Positions 33,201-43,540 of a DNA stretch of 64,000 bases are shown here, in pieces. The notes below the pieces were generated by a model. It saw only the letters and a list, made by a program, of their open reading frames with translations. It made no database searches and was not told the origin of the DNA. The stretch comes from Medicago truncatula (taxonomy: Eukaryota > Streptophyta > Magnoliopsida > Fabales > Fabaceae), in NCBI RefSeq assembly GCF_003473485.1, contig NC_053042.1, forward strand, positions 56,135,762 through 56,199,761, read 5' to 3'. A program made the translations under genes and the position numbers. Every line of letters starts with the position of its first letter. The first letter of the stretch is position 1.

Positions 33201-34492
33201 TTGTTCCTAATTCCCATTTTTGCACTTAAATACTAATTACAACAGATGCAATTTATATCATCACTTCACCATTTTTTCACCCATATTCAAACTTTTGTTA
33301 CTGTATTTTGTGAGTTTTCATATTTTTATGTTAGTATCATAAATGTAGTGTATCTTATGTCCTATTTTTTTCAAGGAATGATGCCTCATATCCAATACTC
33401 GTCATAGATTCTAACCTTGTAACTGCTAGCAGGCTTGAGAAAGATTTGGCACGGCTAATAAACAAAATGATCGACTATTCTCAATTTCATTTAAGATTGT
33501 TGGTTAATCCAACCTACTTTAATCTCCACGATGAGGCTTTAAGTACCACACCATCATTGCACTTAAACAACACTAAAACATAATGCCACGGGCAATGGCC
33601 TATGGCTGCATGACAAAGCCCGCAGAGGCCTAAATTAAAGTTAATGTCAGGATTCTTATCAAAGATATTGTGATATAATTTAGAACTAGGAAACCTTTTA
33701 AGAGTCAATAAACTACTGGTAACCACATATAACCAAATAATGATCATAAATTATCACTCATCAGATTTTTCATTCGCCAGAAACCTTGAGACATGACATC
33801 TCGGTTGGCATTGGTAAAACTTAAAACTCAAAATGTCCGCGTAAAAAGCACAAGAAACCACCAATCCTATATGAACGAAAGGTTCCCGGATAATCTCTAT
33901 GATCAAATACCATCGATGAGTACAAGAAACCACCAATCCCATAATTTTATTTTTTCTTTTTTGTAGTTTAATTTATGGATATGATATTTTGTTGTTATTA
34001 GTTCCATGTCATAGAGATTCGACAAAGTTTTAAGTTGGCAGTCGAGGTCTAACACAACCCTCTCCTTTTAGTGGGATAAGACTTGGTTGTTGTTGTATTG
34101 TGTTTTTATTAGTTGTCTTGTGGGGTAATTTTATTCAATTGCTAGTATTTGAAAGTTAAACTTATTTTCCTGTTCTATTGTAACAGATGTTGAAGAAAGA
34201 TGACAATATAAACTGCCTTCAACGGGATCTTCAAGAGTCTACAAGGGAATTATCAATCATGAGGGGAATGTTGCCAAAAGTGTCAGAGGAGAGAGATAAG
34301 TTGTGGGAGAAAGTGAAGCAAATTAGTGAGGAGAATATGCTGTTAAACTCAGAGATCGAAGTGCTAAAGGAGAAAATAGCGACACTTGATACTGATATAC
34401 TCATTAAGGAAGGTCAAATATCAATGTTGCAAGAGGAGAGAGACAAAAGACCCTGTCTCTATGGGAGTCCGGATACAATTTTTTTCACATAG
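30193..34492 (+). CDS. Plant long coiled-coil protein (DUF7653-like; At3g55060/At2g39300-type)
   Basis: Four coding exons: 30193-30518, 30625-32542, 32700-32906, 34187-34492. They total 2757 nt, giving 918 aa. The N-terminus is basic and Ser-rich (MKKLFFFRSSASSGG; RRSRSMSSASFQ). A low-complexity region follows to about residue 330. From DLDAELMRRSKEAEDRVILL onward there is an almost continuous coiled coil, including YGYDVTTLIQTIRNLAEEKI, which I recall as the core of a plant-specific domain. The C-terminal exon is heptad-rich (EENMLLNSEIEVLKEKIATL). Function unknown; a cytoskeletal or scaffolding role would be a guess. Upstream are two 5'-UTR introns and an overlapping uORF. Intron 3 (1280 bp) holds repeats. 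The last residues (GSPDTIFFT) may reflect the natural end. Confidence 0.85.
33960..34110 (+). mobile_element. RTE-type LINE tail in intron 3 of the coiled-coil gene
   Basis: 'tagtgggataagacttggttgttgttg' carries the conserved 3' tail seen in the minus-strand copy at 13440-13890, ending in TTG repeats. Only the tail is present. Confidence 0.5.
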
Positions 34493-36178
34493 GCCTACTT
34501 CTCTACTGTGTTCATAGTCACTCATATATGTGAATGAGGGTTTTTTTTTTCTTTAGATTTTTTTTTAAAGTTGGTATTCTTTTCATAATCTGTTTCACAG
34601 AAAACAGTACAGGAAGTTTAAGATTGGACAAAGAAGTAAAAGAATACAAGGTCTCTATCTTCATTGTTCATATATACTGTAGTTTGCTTGACACAGCTGT
34701 TCTTGAAATAAATTGTTTAGAATTTTGTTTTAACGTAAGGCTGTATTAAGTTCAGTGTAAAATATCTTGTATGTTTGATGGAGTTTTGCAAGAACAGTGA
34801 AGTCTAGGTTGACCTTAAATATTATGGTCTTCAACCTGACCAAAGAAAATGATATCATTTCAAATGATGATATAGATAATCTTTCTGTCGCTTTTGCTTT
34901 TGTGAACAAAAAAATTTAGTGTTACTCATCAGCATTACAGCATGTGTCGAAGCTATCATAACGCGTGTTGTGGCCAAGGCATCAAACAAATGATGGTGGT
35001 GTGGTAGATTGTCTAACTAATGAGCTCTTGTCTGTCCCTACGGGAAATATGTAATAGTGCAGAACTAACAATAAGTTCAATGGATTACAACTTATATTCC
35101 ATTCCTATTTATTCTTTTTGTACTTAAATCCATAAATCTTCTCGAGCAGATAACTATAAAATTAACCTTTCTAGCTAGATAAAATGCGCAGTTATATTAT
35201 GCTCTCCATGTCCTCCAACGATGAGCAGAGATACTTTTGTAAAAAAATGTTATAAAAGGAGTGTCACGTTCAATTTTCATTTTAATATAAATTAGATCGT
35301 AAATTATACTGTCTAATTGATATTCTGTACACCACACTCAATTCAACATATTTATGGTAATGGTGAGTGCACACAAATACTTTAATAAAGTTAAGTTGGT
35401 ATAATGCCCTGTTTTCTTTCGTTCATTTATAATTTTTTTTATTAATATATGTTTAAAATAAATAAATGCATCACTTGTTATGGAAACGATGAAATAAGGA
35501 TTTTAAAATTATTTTTTTTGATTAATGAATCGCTAACAAAAATGTTTGATAAAGTCAACTTATTTTTTTTGGTTTTGTGTGTGCCCAAGCAAGTATATTT
35601 CGACAAATTAGTCCTTTTGTTAACTTTAAGGACTAGTTTGACAGAAAATTATATAATTTAGGGACTAACTTGTTAATAAGTGTGATATAATTTAATTTGG
35701 CAGTAAATTAGATACAAGTCAATTAAGCAACCAATTTGATCCACATAATTTTTTTTTTTTCCTATTGCAAATTTTAGGGGGCATATATCTAACTCCTACA
35801 ACTTCAGAAGGCGAATCGGTGATTTATTCATATTAAGGGTTAGCTATGATTTTTATTCCTCTAAGATAATAAATTTTCATTTTTGGTCACCATAAAACTT
35901 TTTATTTTGAAGATTCAATCTTCAAAATAATTTTTTTAATAACAATTGATCATGCAGCAAAATTTGTAACACCCTTTAACATGGAGCAGGCACAATTGAC
36001 TTGAAGATAAAAGACAATACATGTTTTCAAGAACTGCAATAATCTTAAACATTACAGTTTATAAAAATACACAGCCAACATTGTATACACCATCCTCAGG
36101 ATAATCAAATAAGGGAGTCCCATATTTTTTATTTTGGTACATACACATCTCATATTGAAATAGACTACCCCTTTGTGA
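34493..36178. other. Intergenic region, 3' flanks of two convergent genes
   Basis: Holds the 3' UTR side of the coiled-coil gene and of the nitrilase-like gene. The DNA is AT-rich. A pair of 'gtccttttgttaactttaagg'-type inverted segments near 35600-35680 suggests a small MITE remnant. No gene is seen. Confidence 0.5.
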
Positions 36179-39100
36179 CTATAGAGAAGCAGCTTTCCAG
36201 AAGTCAAATGGCTTCCTTTGCTGAAACGAAAAGGTACAGATGAATGCATCAATAATGAAGGAGTTAAAAGCACTACTGCTTCAATAATTATTACTATTAA
36301 TAAGAATAGAAATGCTAATAACACATTCTTTCTAAATTCCATTCCATTCTCTAGTATTGGTTGGGTGAATATATACATTGCAAACGATTACCTTAGCAAT
36401 AGGCATCTTCTCTCTTACTGAATCAACTAATGATAAATCAATATCAGCTACCACAATTCCCGTGGACAAACGATCTGAAACAGATAACAGAATCAACAAT
36501 AAAGAAGAGTGAAAAAAAGATGGTATCATTGTGGAAAAAGCAGCTTGATCTATAAATTCATAACAGGTTGAATCTCCAACGAGGAGAATGAAATCACCAC
36601 TAAAAAAACTTCACTGGAATAAAATTCAAGCAAAATTATGCCTTCTCCTGTAATACACCCCACTTAGCGGGAAATGGCCAGGTTGTTGTTGCTGTCCTGT
36701 AATACATACTCCTTCCTCATCTCCCTGAGGTAAAAGCCACATGAGGCCTCGGCTCATACATATGATCTTATATGATATTTTTCAGGCTTGACAGAACACT
36801 ATTTTGACTATCATTACGAAGGAAGAAAAACACAAGGAAGGAAGTTGAATATGATTAGTGCACTTCGTCTTTCAATAAATTAGCTTGATGTATGTGATAA
36901 GTATCAAGTTTCTTACCTGGTAAGCGACCAACAACGGTCCCCCATGGATCGATAATCAATGTGTCACCATAACTTTCTCTTTTGTCATTGTGTGTGCCAG
37001 CTTGCGCAGCAGCTATGACCTGATAGTAAATGTTGGTAATTAGTTGTTAGAAACGTTAGTAGGGAGAGTTGAAGAAAGTAATTGGCAAATAAGAAAGTAG
37101 ATGAAATATATTAACTCACATCATAGCTTTCTTAATAACTTTTATTTCAAATACATAAGATTGAAAAACAAAGTATAATAATTTTGAAACTTATTCATAA
37201 TTGATAATGAGTAAGAATATACATGAAGATGGGAATGATGAAAGCAGGAGAGAAGAGAGAGAAACCGAGAAGGGAAGTATTGCTAGGTGCAAAAATGAAC
37301 TCTTACATAGCATTGATTCTCGATTGCACGAGCACGAAGAAGAATCTCCCAGTGTGCTTCACCAGTCACTTTAGTGAATGCTGCAGGCACCAATAGTATC
37401 TGGACAATGCACAACTCAAGAAAGTTTTAGATCCTAAACAGCATATTTTAGGCAGAAAAGCAAAACTATCATTTAGTACCTGTGCTCCATGTTGGAAACG
37501 CAACAACTGATAAAGCTCAGGAAATCTCAAATCATAGCAAACACTAAGGCCCAAACGCCCAATAGGACTGTCTACTGCAACAATATCCTTGCCTGAAAAC
37601 ATCACTAAGATATGAAAACAATATCCTTCATATCATAGATAAGTGTTGTCTTCATATCACATACAATTGAAGGAAACGTATTTCGTTGGAAATATTATCT
37701 GAACCAGCATGATTAGTACTAATTATCTATATTATTCTTTCACTGACTATGTTGTTTCTAAGAGGATGCCGGCATTTGAAAACTTTAACTGAACCTCTGA
37801 TTTTCCAGTAAGGTTCTTTCTAGGAAAGGTTCTCTCTATTTTTCCTTGGGTGAAATTGAAAGGTCTTTTCTTGTTATTACAAAAATGAGAAGTTCTGATT
37901 AGGATTAAAGCAAAAAGAAAAAAAAAAAGACCCATTTAGCCTTGATACCATGTCAAGAGTAAATATCCTACCTGATTCTGTAAAATTACTTTCTTTATAT
38001 ACCCTTCCACCAGGAACATCCACATCAAACCTTCAAATAAAATTAATTGAAATCATATTATACAACCATAATAAGACAAACAAAAGAAGTTTGTTTCTGA
38101 TTTCAAGAGGAACATATAACATAAGTTATTTGGGAGTTGATAAACAAGTCAATAGGCTCCGCTATAGCGGTAGTAATTGTTATCACTCTAGCTGATTAAA
38201 TTTGGGTTTTGAGTTGTTTTTTGGGATAAAGAATTAGGGTTTCTAATTGAAAAACAATTAACTGGGGGCCATGTTACGGCTTTTATCAAATGACAATGAA
38301 TGTGTTTGGATTGATGTTTAAGAGCTCCTAACCTCTGTATGGAGCTCTCAATTGTGTTTTCGGAAGAAAAAAAAGGGCGTTAGTCACTTCTAAGTTCTAA
38401 GCAAACATGATTTTACTTCCAAACACATGTTAGCTTAAGTGAGAAAATGTTGCTTCTGTGTCATGGTCAAATTTTGTGTTGAATTTATTATAAACTTACT
38501 GTTGAAACAGAACTTGTCAAATATAAATCACTTTACATTAAACTTTGCGTTTGTGTTGCAAACTTGAAGCAATATACACATTCTATATTCAAAGCAGTAT
38601 GATACTAACTAGAAAGACAAGAAGAGTAATAAAAAGTAAAAACTACACCAAATCAATACTCAGATGGAATTGATGATAAAGTTAATAGTCTTACAGGTGT
38701 ATTTTTCTATAAGTGGTTTGAATTTTCCCAGTGTCATCTACAACAACATGTGTATTAAACAAATGTCGAGGATCAGATCCTTTTTCTTGAAAGCCACCAA
38801 GTGACAACCAAATACTTGACTCTCTGCATCACATCAGAAATAGATGTAATTTTTTTACATGATAAAATATGCAAGCTCAGTATTAACCGAGTAAGGTCCT
38901 CAAAATATATGTTGATATATAGACACTGTTTGGATAAATAGCTTAATTAAGCACTTATAGTATCTGCTAACATAAGCGTTTGTAAAGGTGGTTGGTTAAA
39001 TCAATAATAAGCTGCTTATGCTATATATTAATAATAAGGTCACACTATGAGCTTATTGACGTAAGGCCTCGTGCGTGCTATGTTATAAGTATTTGTATAA

Positions 39101-39594
39101 GCCATTTAACCAAACAGAAAAAGACTGATAGCATAGCATGATTGAAGAATAAAAGAAAACTACCTGGCTAAAGAGCAGTATTGGTCCATAATAGGTCCAT
39201 CCAAAGGTTGAGCAATACTAACACTATCACCATCCTTAGCACCCACAAAAGAGAATGCTTCAGGAAAACAAAGCAATTTTGCTCCAGCTGATGCAGCTTC
39301 CTTTGAAAGAGAAACAAATATTGTAAGAGATTGTGAAATGAAAGATGAAGAGAATATATAATAGTTAGTTACTTTCACAAGACGAGAGCAGGTGGAGAAA
39401 TTGGAAGCGAGGTCGGTGATGGATGTCATTTGAGCTGCGGCAACTCGGACTGAATTAGTGGCCATGGTTGACTCGCCGGTGGTGACGGAGAGAGAGGCTC
39501 GTAATCGGCGGCGAATGGAAGTACCGTTAGTGTTATTGATTCTAATATTATTATTCACCCAACATGACGACAATCGCATCATGTTACATTGCAT
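36179..39594 (-). CDS. NLP1: Nit1-type nitrilase-superfamily amidase (deaminated glutathione amidase; plant NLP1-like)
   Basis: Nine coding exons: 39373-39594, 39164-39300, 38695-38823, 37972-38030, 37480-37592, 37307-37399, 36917-37019, 36392-36474, 36179-36220. The total of 981 nt gives 326 aa. The nitrilase triad is intact: Glu88 (CFPEAFS), Lys160 (TYRKIHL) and Cys201 ([10 protein letters not shown]). [16 protein letters not shown] and [17 protein letters not shown] fit the Nit1 branch, whose members hydrolyse deaminated glutathione to alpha-ketoglutarate and Cys-Gly as metabolite repair. Residues 1-43 form an Arg/Ser/Asn-rich, acid-poor extension like an organelle presequence. Met44 (codon 39463-39465) begins [13 protein letters not shown], the usual cytosolic start, so dual targeting is plausible. 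Introns carry two MITEs. Confidence 0.92.
38299..38430. mobile_element. MITE with TGTGTTTGGA termini
   Basis: Left TGTGTTTGGATTGATG and right ACTTCCAAACACATG are short inverted ends enclosing about 100 bp. Lies in the nitrilase-like gene's intron 3. Confidence 0.5.
38923..39118. mobile_element. MITE with CACTGTTTGG.TAAATGGCTTA termini
   Basis: Left CACTGTTTGGATAAATAGCT and right AGCCATTTAACCAAACAG are inverted, and the inner AAGCACTTATA/TATAAGTATTTG continues the match. About 195 bp. Lies in the nitrilase-like gene's intron 2. Confidence 0.65.
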
Positions 39595-39887
39595 TACTTC
39601 GTAAATCTTTCCATATATACTTCATAACTCAGAATAAAATATTTGATAAAAAAAAATAAAGACATGTTTGTCCACAAATTTTAATTTAGTTGGTAAAAAA
39701 AGTCAAAATTGATACACCAACAATCGTGACCGTGTTTAAACTTTGGTCAACATACTTGTATAAGTTTCAATGAATATTGATCGATTTATCTATCCAAAAA
39801 GACTAGTGCTAGTCACACACAAAAAAAAAAAAAAGGTTATATTTTAGAATGATTAATATACCCTTTAACTAAAATAAAAATTTCAAA

Positions 39888-40195
39888 TCAACTAAATTTA
39901 CATTAACGTAAATTGAACATAAGTAAACTTAATTTACATTAACCTAGATTGAACATAAGTAAACTTAATTTACATTAACCTAGATTGAACGTAAGTAAAC
40001 TTAATTTACATTAATCTAGATCGAACGTAAGTAAACTGAATTTACACTGACCTCTTATATACATACGTAAACTGAATTTACACTAACCTAAATTGAACAT
40101 ACATAAACTTGAATTTACATTAACCTACATACGTAAACTACACTAACCCCTTTTATATACATACACGTAAACTTAATTTACACTAACCTCTCACT
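39888..40195 (+). repeat. Minisatellite, about 40-bp unit
   Basis: Repeated units of the form 'gtaaacttaatttacattaa' followed by 'cctagattgaacataa' occur about four times almost exactly. Several degenerate and shortened units with 'tatatacatac' follow. It is non-coding and lies upstream of the nitrilase-like gene. Confidence 0.85.
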
Positions 40196-40859
40196 TAAAA
40201 TCAAATTGACAGGCATATCTCATACCAAAACAAACAATAAACAAATAGAAACTCATCGAAAATGAAATTCATGAAATTCACTAACCTTTATGAATATAGT
40301 ACAGATCAATAACAAAGATGTTGATTTAGATATTGGTTGCACATCTATGGTGATTTGTGGAAGAAAGGGGGTAATGGTTCATAATGATCATAAAAGATGA
40401 GTTTTTAAAAATTTACATGAAGAGGACAATTTTGGTATTATTGTAAAATTTTAAATAAATTTGGGTGTAACTTGTTTTTTTTGGGGCGTGACTAGCACCA
40501 GTCATCCAAAAAATACTTGTTCATCCATATAAAAATTTCTACATGCGGTGGTAGTTTTAAGATTTCAACATTTAGAATGATTTTTTGTTAGTATATTTCA
40601 AATTTTAATAAAAGTTGTTTTAATAAAAAAAATTGAACTTAATAATCGAATTTTGAGTTTAACCTATGTCAACAAACTTTTTACAATATTCTAAACATGA
40701 TAAAGAGAAATGCTAACAAGTGTCAAAGCCACACTCATAAGGATTCAAAATTAGAAATGATTGATGAAATTTAGGTGAAAATAGTTACATTTTGTTGTTT
40801 TAATGGGTTGAATGTACAATTTTCAAAATAAAATTTCAATTTTAAAATTTTGTTGTTTT

Positions 40860-41770
40860 AATTAGGCGGAGAACAAGTCGCTTTCAGTTGCTACTATGTT
40901 CTCTCTAGGTTGGGAGGAGGGGGAGGGGCGTGGCAGTGGAGGAGGAGGAGGAGGTTGTGGGCGTGGGAGGAGGAGAAGGTAGTGGAGTGTAGGATTTTAC
41001 TTTCTAATGTTATTTTGTAGCTTGGTGTTTCAAATTATTGGCAATGGCACCCCGATGTTGTGGGGGTTTACTTGATGCGATCGAGATATCAGGTGCTTAC
41101 TTCTAATGATTCACAGTTCTTGGATGCTTCAAAGAATCTTATAAGGCACTCTCAGGTGCTGTTAAAGGTGTCAATTTTAGCGCGACGTCTGTTTCAGGAG
41201 AGATTGCCAACAAAAAATAATTTACTACATCGCGATATGTGAGAACATTTTCTGCACAGCGGGGTGTGGTCAGGTAGAAACTGCTCAACATTTGTTTCTT
41301 CATTGTGACATTTTCGGATCACTTTGGCAGCAGGTTTAGTTATGGATAGGTGTTTCAAGCGTCAACCACCAAAGTCTAGGTGCTCATTTCTAACAATTTT
41401 TTAATTACCTAGGTGGTTCGAGGATTCGTTGATCATTCCTCCAATTGATTTGGCTCCTTTGTGTTTGGCTATTATGGAAAGAGCGTAATAATAGAATCTT
41501 TAATAATGTTTACTCTTCCATAATGGATCTTGTTGAAAAGGTAAAATTCCATTCTTATTGGTGGTTGATGGCTAGTAATGCCACGTTTGTTTTTGGTTGT
41601 CAGCAGTGGCGGTCGAATCCCTTAACTTATTTGGGTATCGGCTAATGTCCGCTTTTGTTTTTGTTAATTTTGACAGATACTCTGTATTCCGAGCGACCTC
41701 TTTAGTACGTCTTGCTAGAGAGGCGTTTTTATTAGTATAAATATATATCATTTTAGCTTCTTTATTTTTT
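40860..41770 (+). mobile_element. L1-type LINE 3' end (zf-RVT region), dead
   Basis: Pieces in shifting frames match the C-terminal region of plant L1 ORF2: LARRLFQERLPTKNNLLHRD, then CGQVETAQHLFLHCDIFGSLW (zinc-finger-like, shown split by frame breaks), then WLLWKERNNRIFNNV. A GGAGGA-rich segment (about 40912-40980) precedes them. It ends in a T-rich tail near 41770. Several stops separate the pieces, so it is not active. 5'-truncated. Confidence 0.75.
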
Positions 41771-42827
41771 TTTTTACTTCTTAATATTTAATGACATTTG
41801 TTAACATTTTACTAAATAAATCATTCAAAAATATATGCATAGTAATAAAATGTTGAAAAGTCCACCCTATTAGCCGTGGCCATTTTGGTGGTTAAAAATG
41901 ATGATGGCGCGGAAAGGTTCAATCAAATTGGAGACTTCATACCCTAACACTCTCTCACTCAATCTACCATTTGTTATATATTTTTTTAATTTGATTTCGC
42001 ATCCGTACGTGAGTTCGTTGGGTTATGCATGTAATGAGTGAATATTTGTTAGGATAGTTTAAGGTTGATCCACTTGGTATGTTCTTATCTCACGATGGGT
42101 ATTACCTGGGTCAGGTTTTATTCCCCCAGCCTTTGTACCTCTTTCTTTTATTTTTGTTTTGCTTAAAAAAAAATTGGACGGTGACGACGTCGTTGAGATT
42201 CCTACTTCCTCAAAAAGCAGAAGCGTATGCATGCACGTTTCTCCTTTATAATACTCTTATGTTTTTCTTTTCTCACCGCATATAATGATTGTATTTGTAT
42301 TTTACATTTCTAGGCCATTTTGCACGATGTCATTGAATTTGATGATCATCACTTAGTTGGGAAAAAAAGTTAGTAAAAGTAGTAACAGACTGTTTTCCAT
42401 TTTGAGGATTATATTATTATGTTTTGATTTTGAACTTAGAGGGGAGATCGGTAAGTCCACCAAATTCGGCATTATTTTGTAGATGCTCTCAAACATGTTT
42501 CTCCTTAAAACTTTACTCATATTAGTTCTTCTAAGAGTATTATGGTAGGGACTAAATTGATAATAAATGGATAAATTTAGGGTCCAAATAGATAATAAGA
42601 GAAAAATATAATGGAGGAAAGATGATCTTACCATAGTTTTTTTTCTCTGTTTTTGTTAGCTCTCAAAGTCGTTCAAGCATATAATTTTCTTCTTTTATTT
42701 TTTCTATGCTTTTCCCGGACCATGCGTCTCGGGAACTTTGTGCACTGGACCGTAAATGCAAAAGAGTCTTCTAAAGGTTACCTTTTGGTATCCCATAAAT
42801 TAAACAATGTTGAAAGCCAAGGATCTG
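41771..42827. other. Intergenic DNA, nothing firm recognised
   Basis: AT-rich with small open frames only. A segment at 42060-42180 resembles the trailing non-coding part of legume retroelements but cannot be assigned. Confidence 0.4.
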
Positions 42828-43485
42828 TGTTAGAAATGAAGGAGAACACAATGGTCCAAGTGTTGGATTGAGGCCCTTGGAAGCCCAACATTGGGAGAGA
42901 ATATAGGCTGAGTGTGGTGGTACAGTGAGACGTGTTTTGTGATCTCTTTTAACACCGTATAGTAACTGTCATGTCTGCTTGCTGCTGTTTAGACAGAAAC
43001 TCACCCTTCTTTTGTTAGCCAATTTAAAACCCCATCCTTCTTAGTAACACCATTCAGCAAGGTATAGAAGGAGGCAGTCTCATCCGTCGATTGTTGCCTA
43101 TGTTTTGATATGTCTCTATTTTCCTTTATGCTTAGAGCTTCTCAACATATTTTTCCAATTCACCACGACCTTTCCGATGGTCTGCAAGCAACCCACTCTA
43201 AAAATAATGTCAATTCCACTTAAGTATTATTACACAAAGGCTTCAATGTTTACCTCTACCTCACCAAACAGAATCACCGTTTTTTTTAGCGTTTTCCATT
43301 GGTTGTGACTCTATGATCATCTCCTTCTTTCTTCTAATAGATCAATGTCTAGTAGATATATCTTCTTCATCTTTCCAACTTTCCCACATATACTTTCCTT
43401 ATATTGGGCTTCCTAGGGCCCAAATCCAACACTTTTTCCTTTGTGTTCTCCACCTGGCCCCTATTCTGACCCTCCATTTCTAACA
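42828..43485. mobile_element. Solo-LTR-like element, probably copia-type
   Basis: About 658 bp with matched inverted termini TGTTAGAAATG and CATTTCTAACA, a TG...CA frame, and a TATA-like internal stretch (AATTTAAAACCCC), as in LTRs. No coding region lies alongside and no second copy is in the window. The flanks do not show a clear target duplication, so it is old or rearranged. It abuts the start of the UBC-type pseudogene. Confidence 0.5.
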
Positions 43486-43540
43486 TTCTAATGACTACAT
43501 TGTATTGATGTAGATGAATGTGCTCTGCTCTATTACAGAA

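Noticed and set aside
34534-34749. Possible extra 3' exon of the coiled-coil gene (NSTGSLRLDKEVKEYK)
   Set aside because: The stop at 34490-34492 precedes it, and skipping that stop would need an unsupported donor; kept out of the model, though an alternative 3' end is possible.
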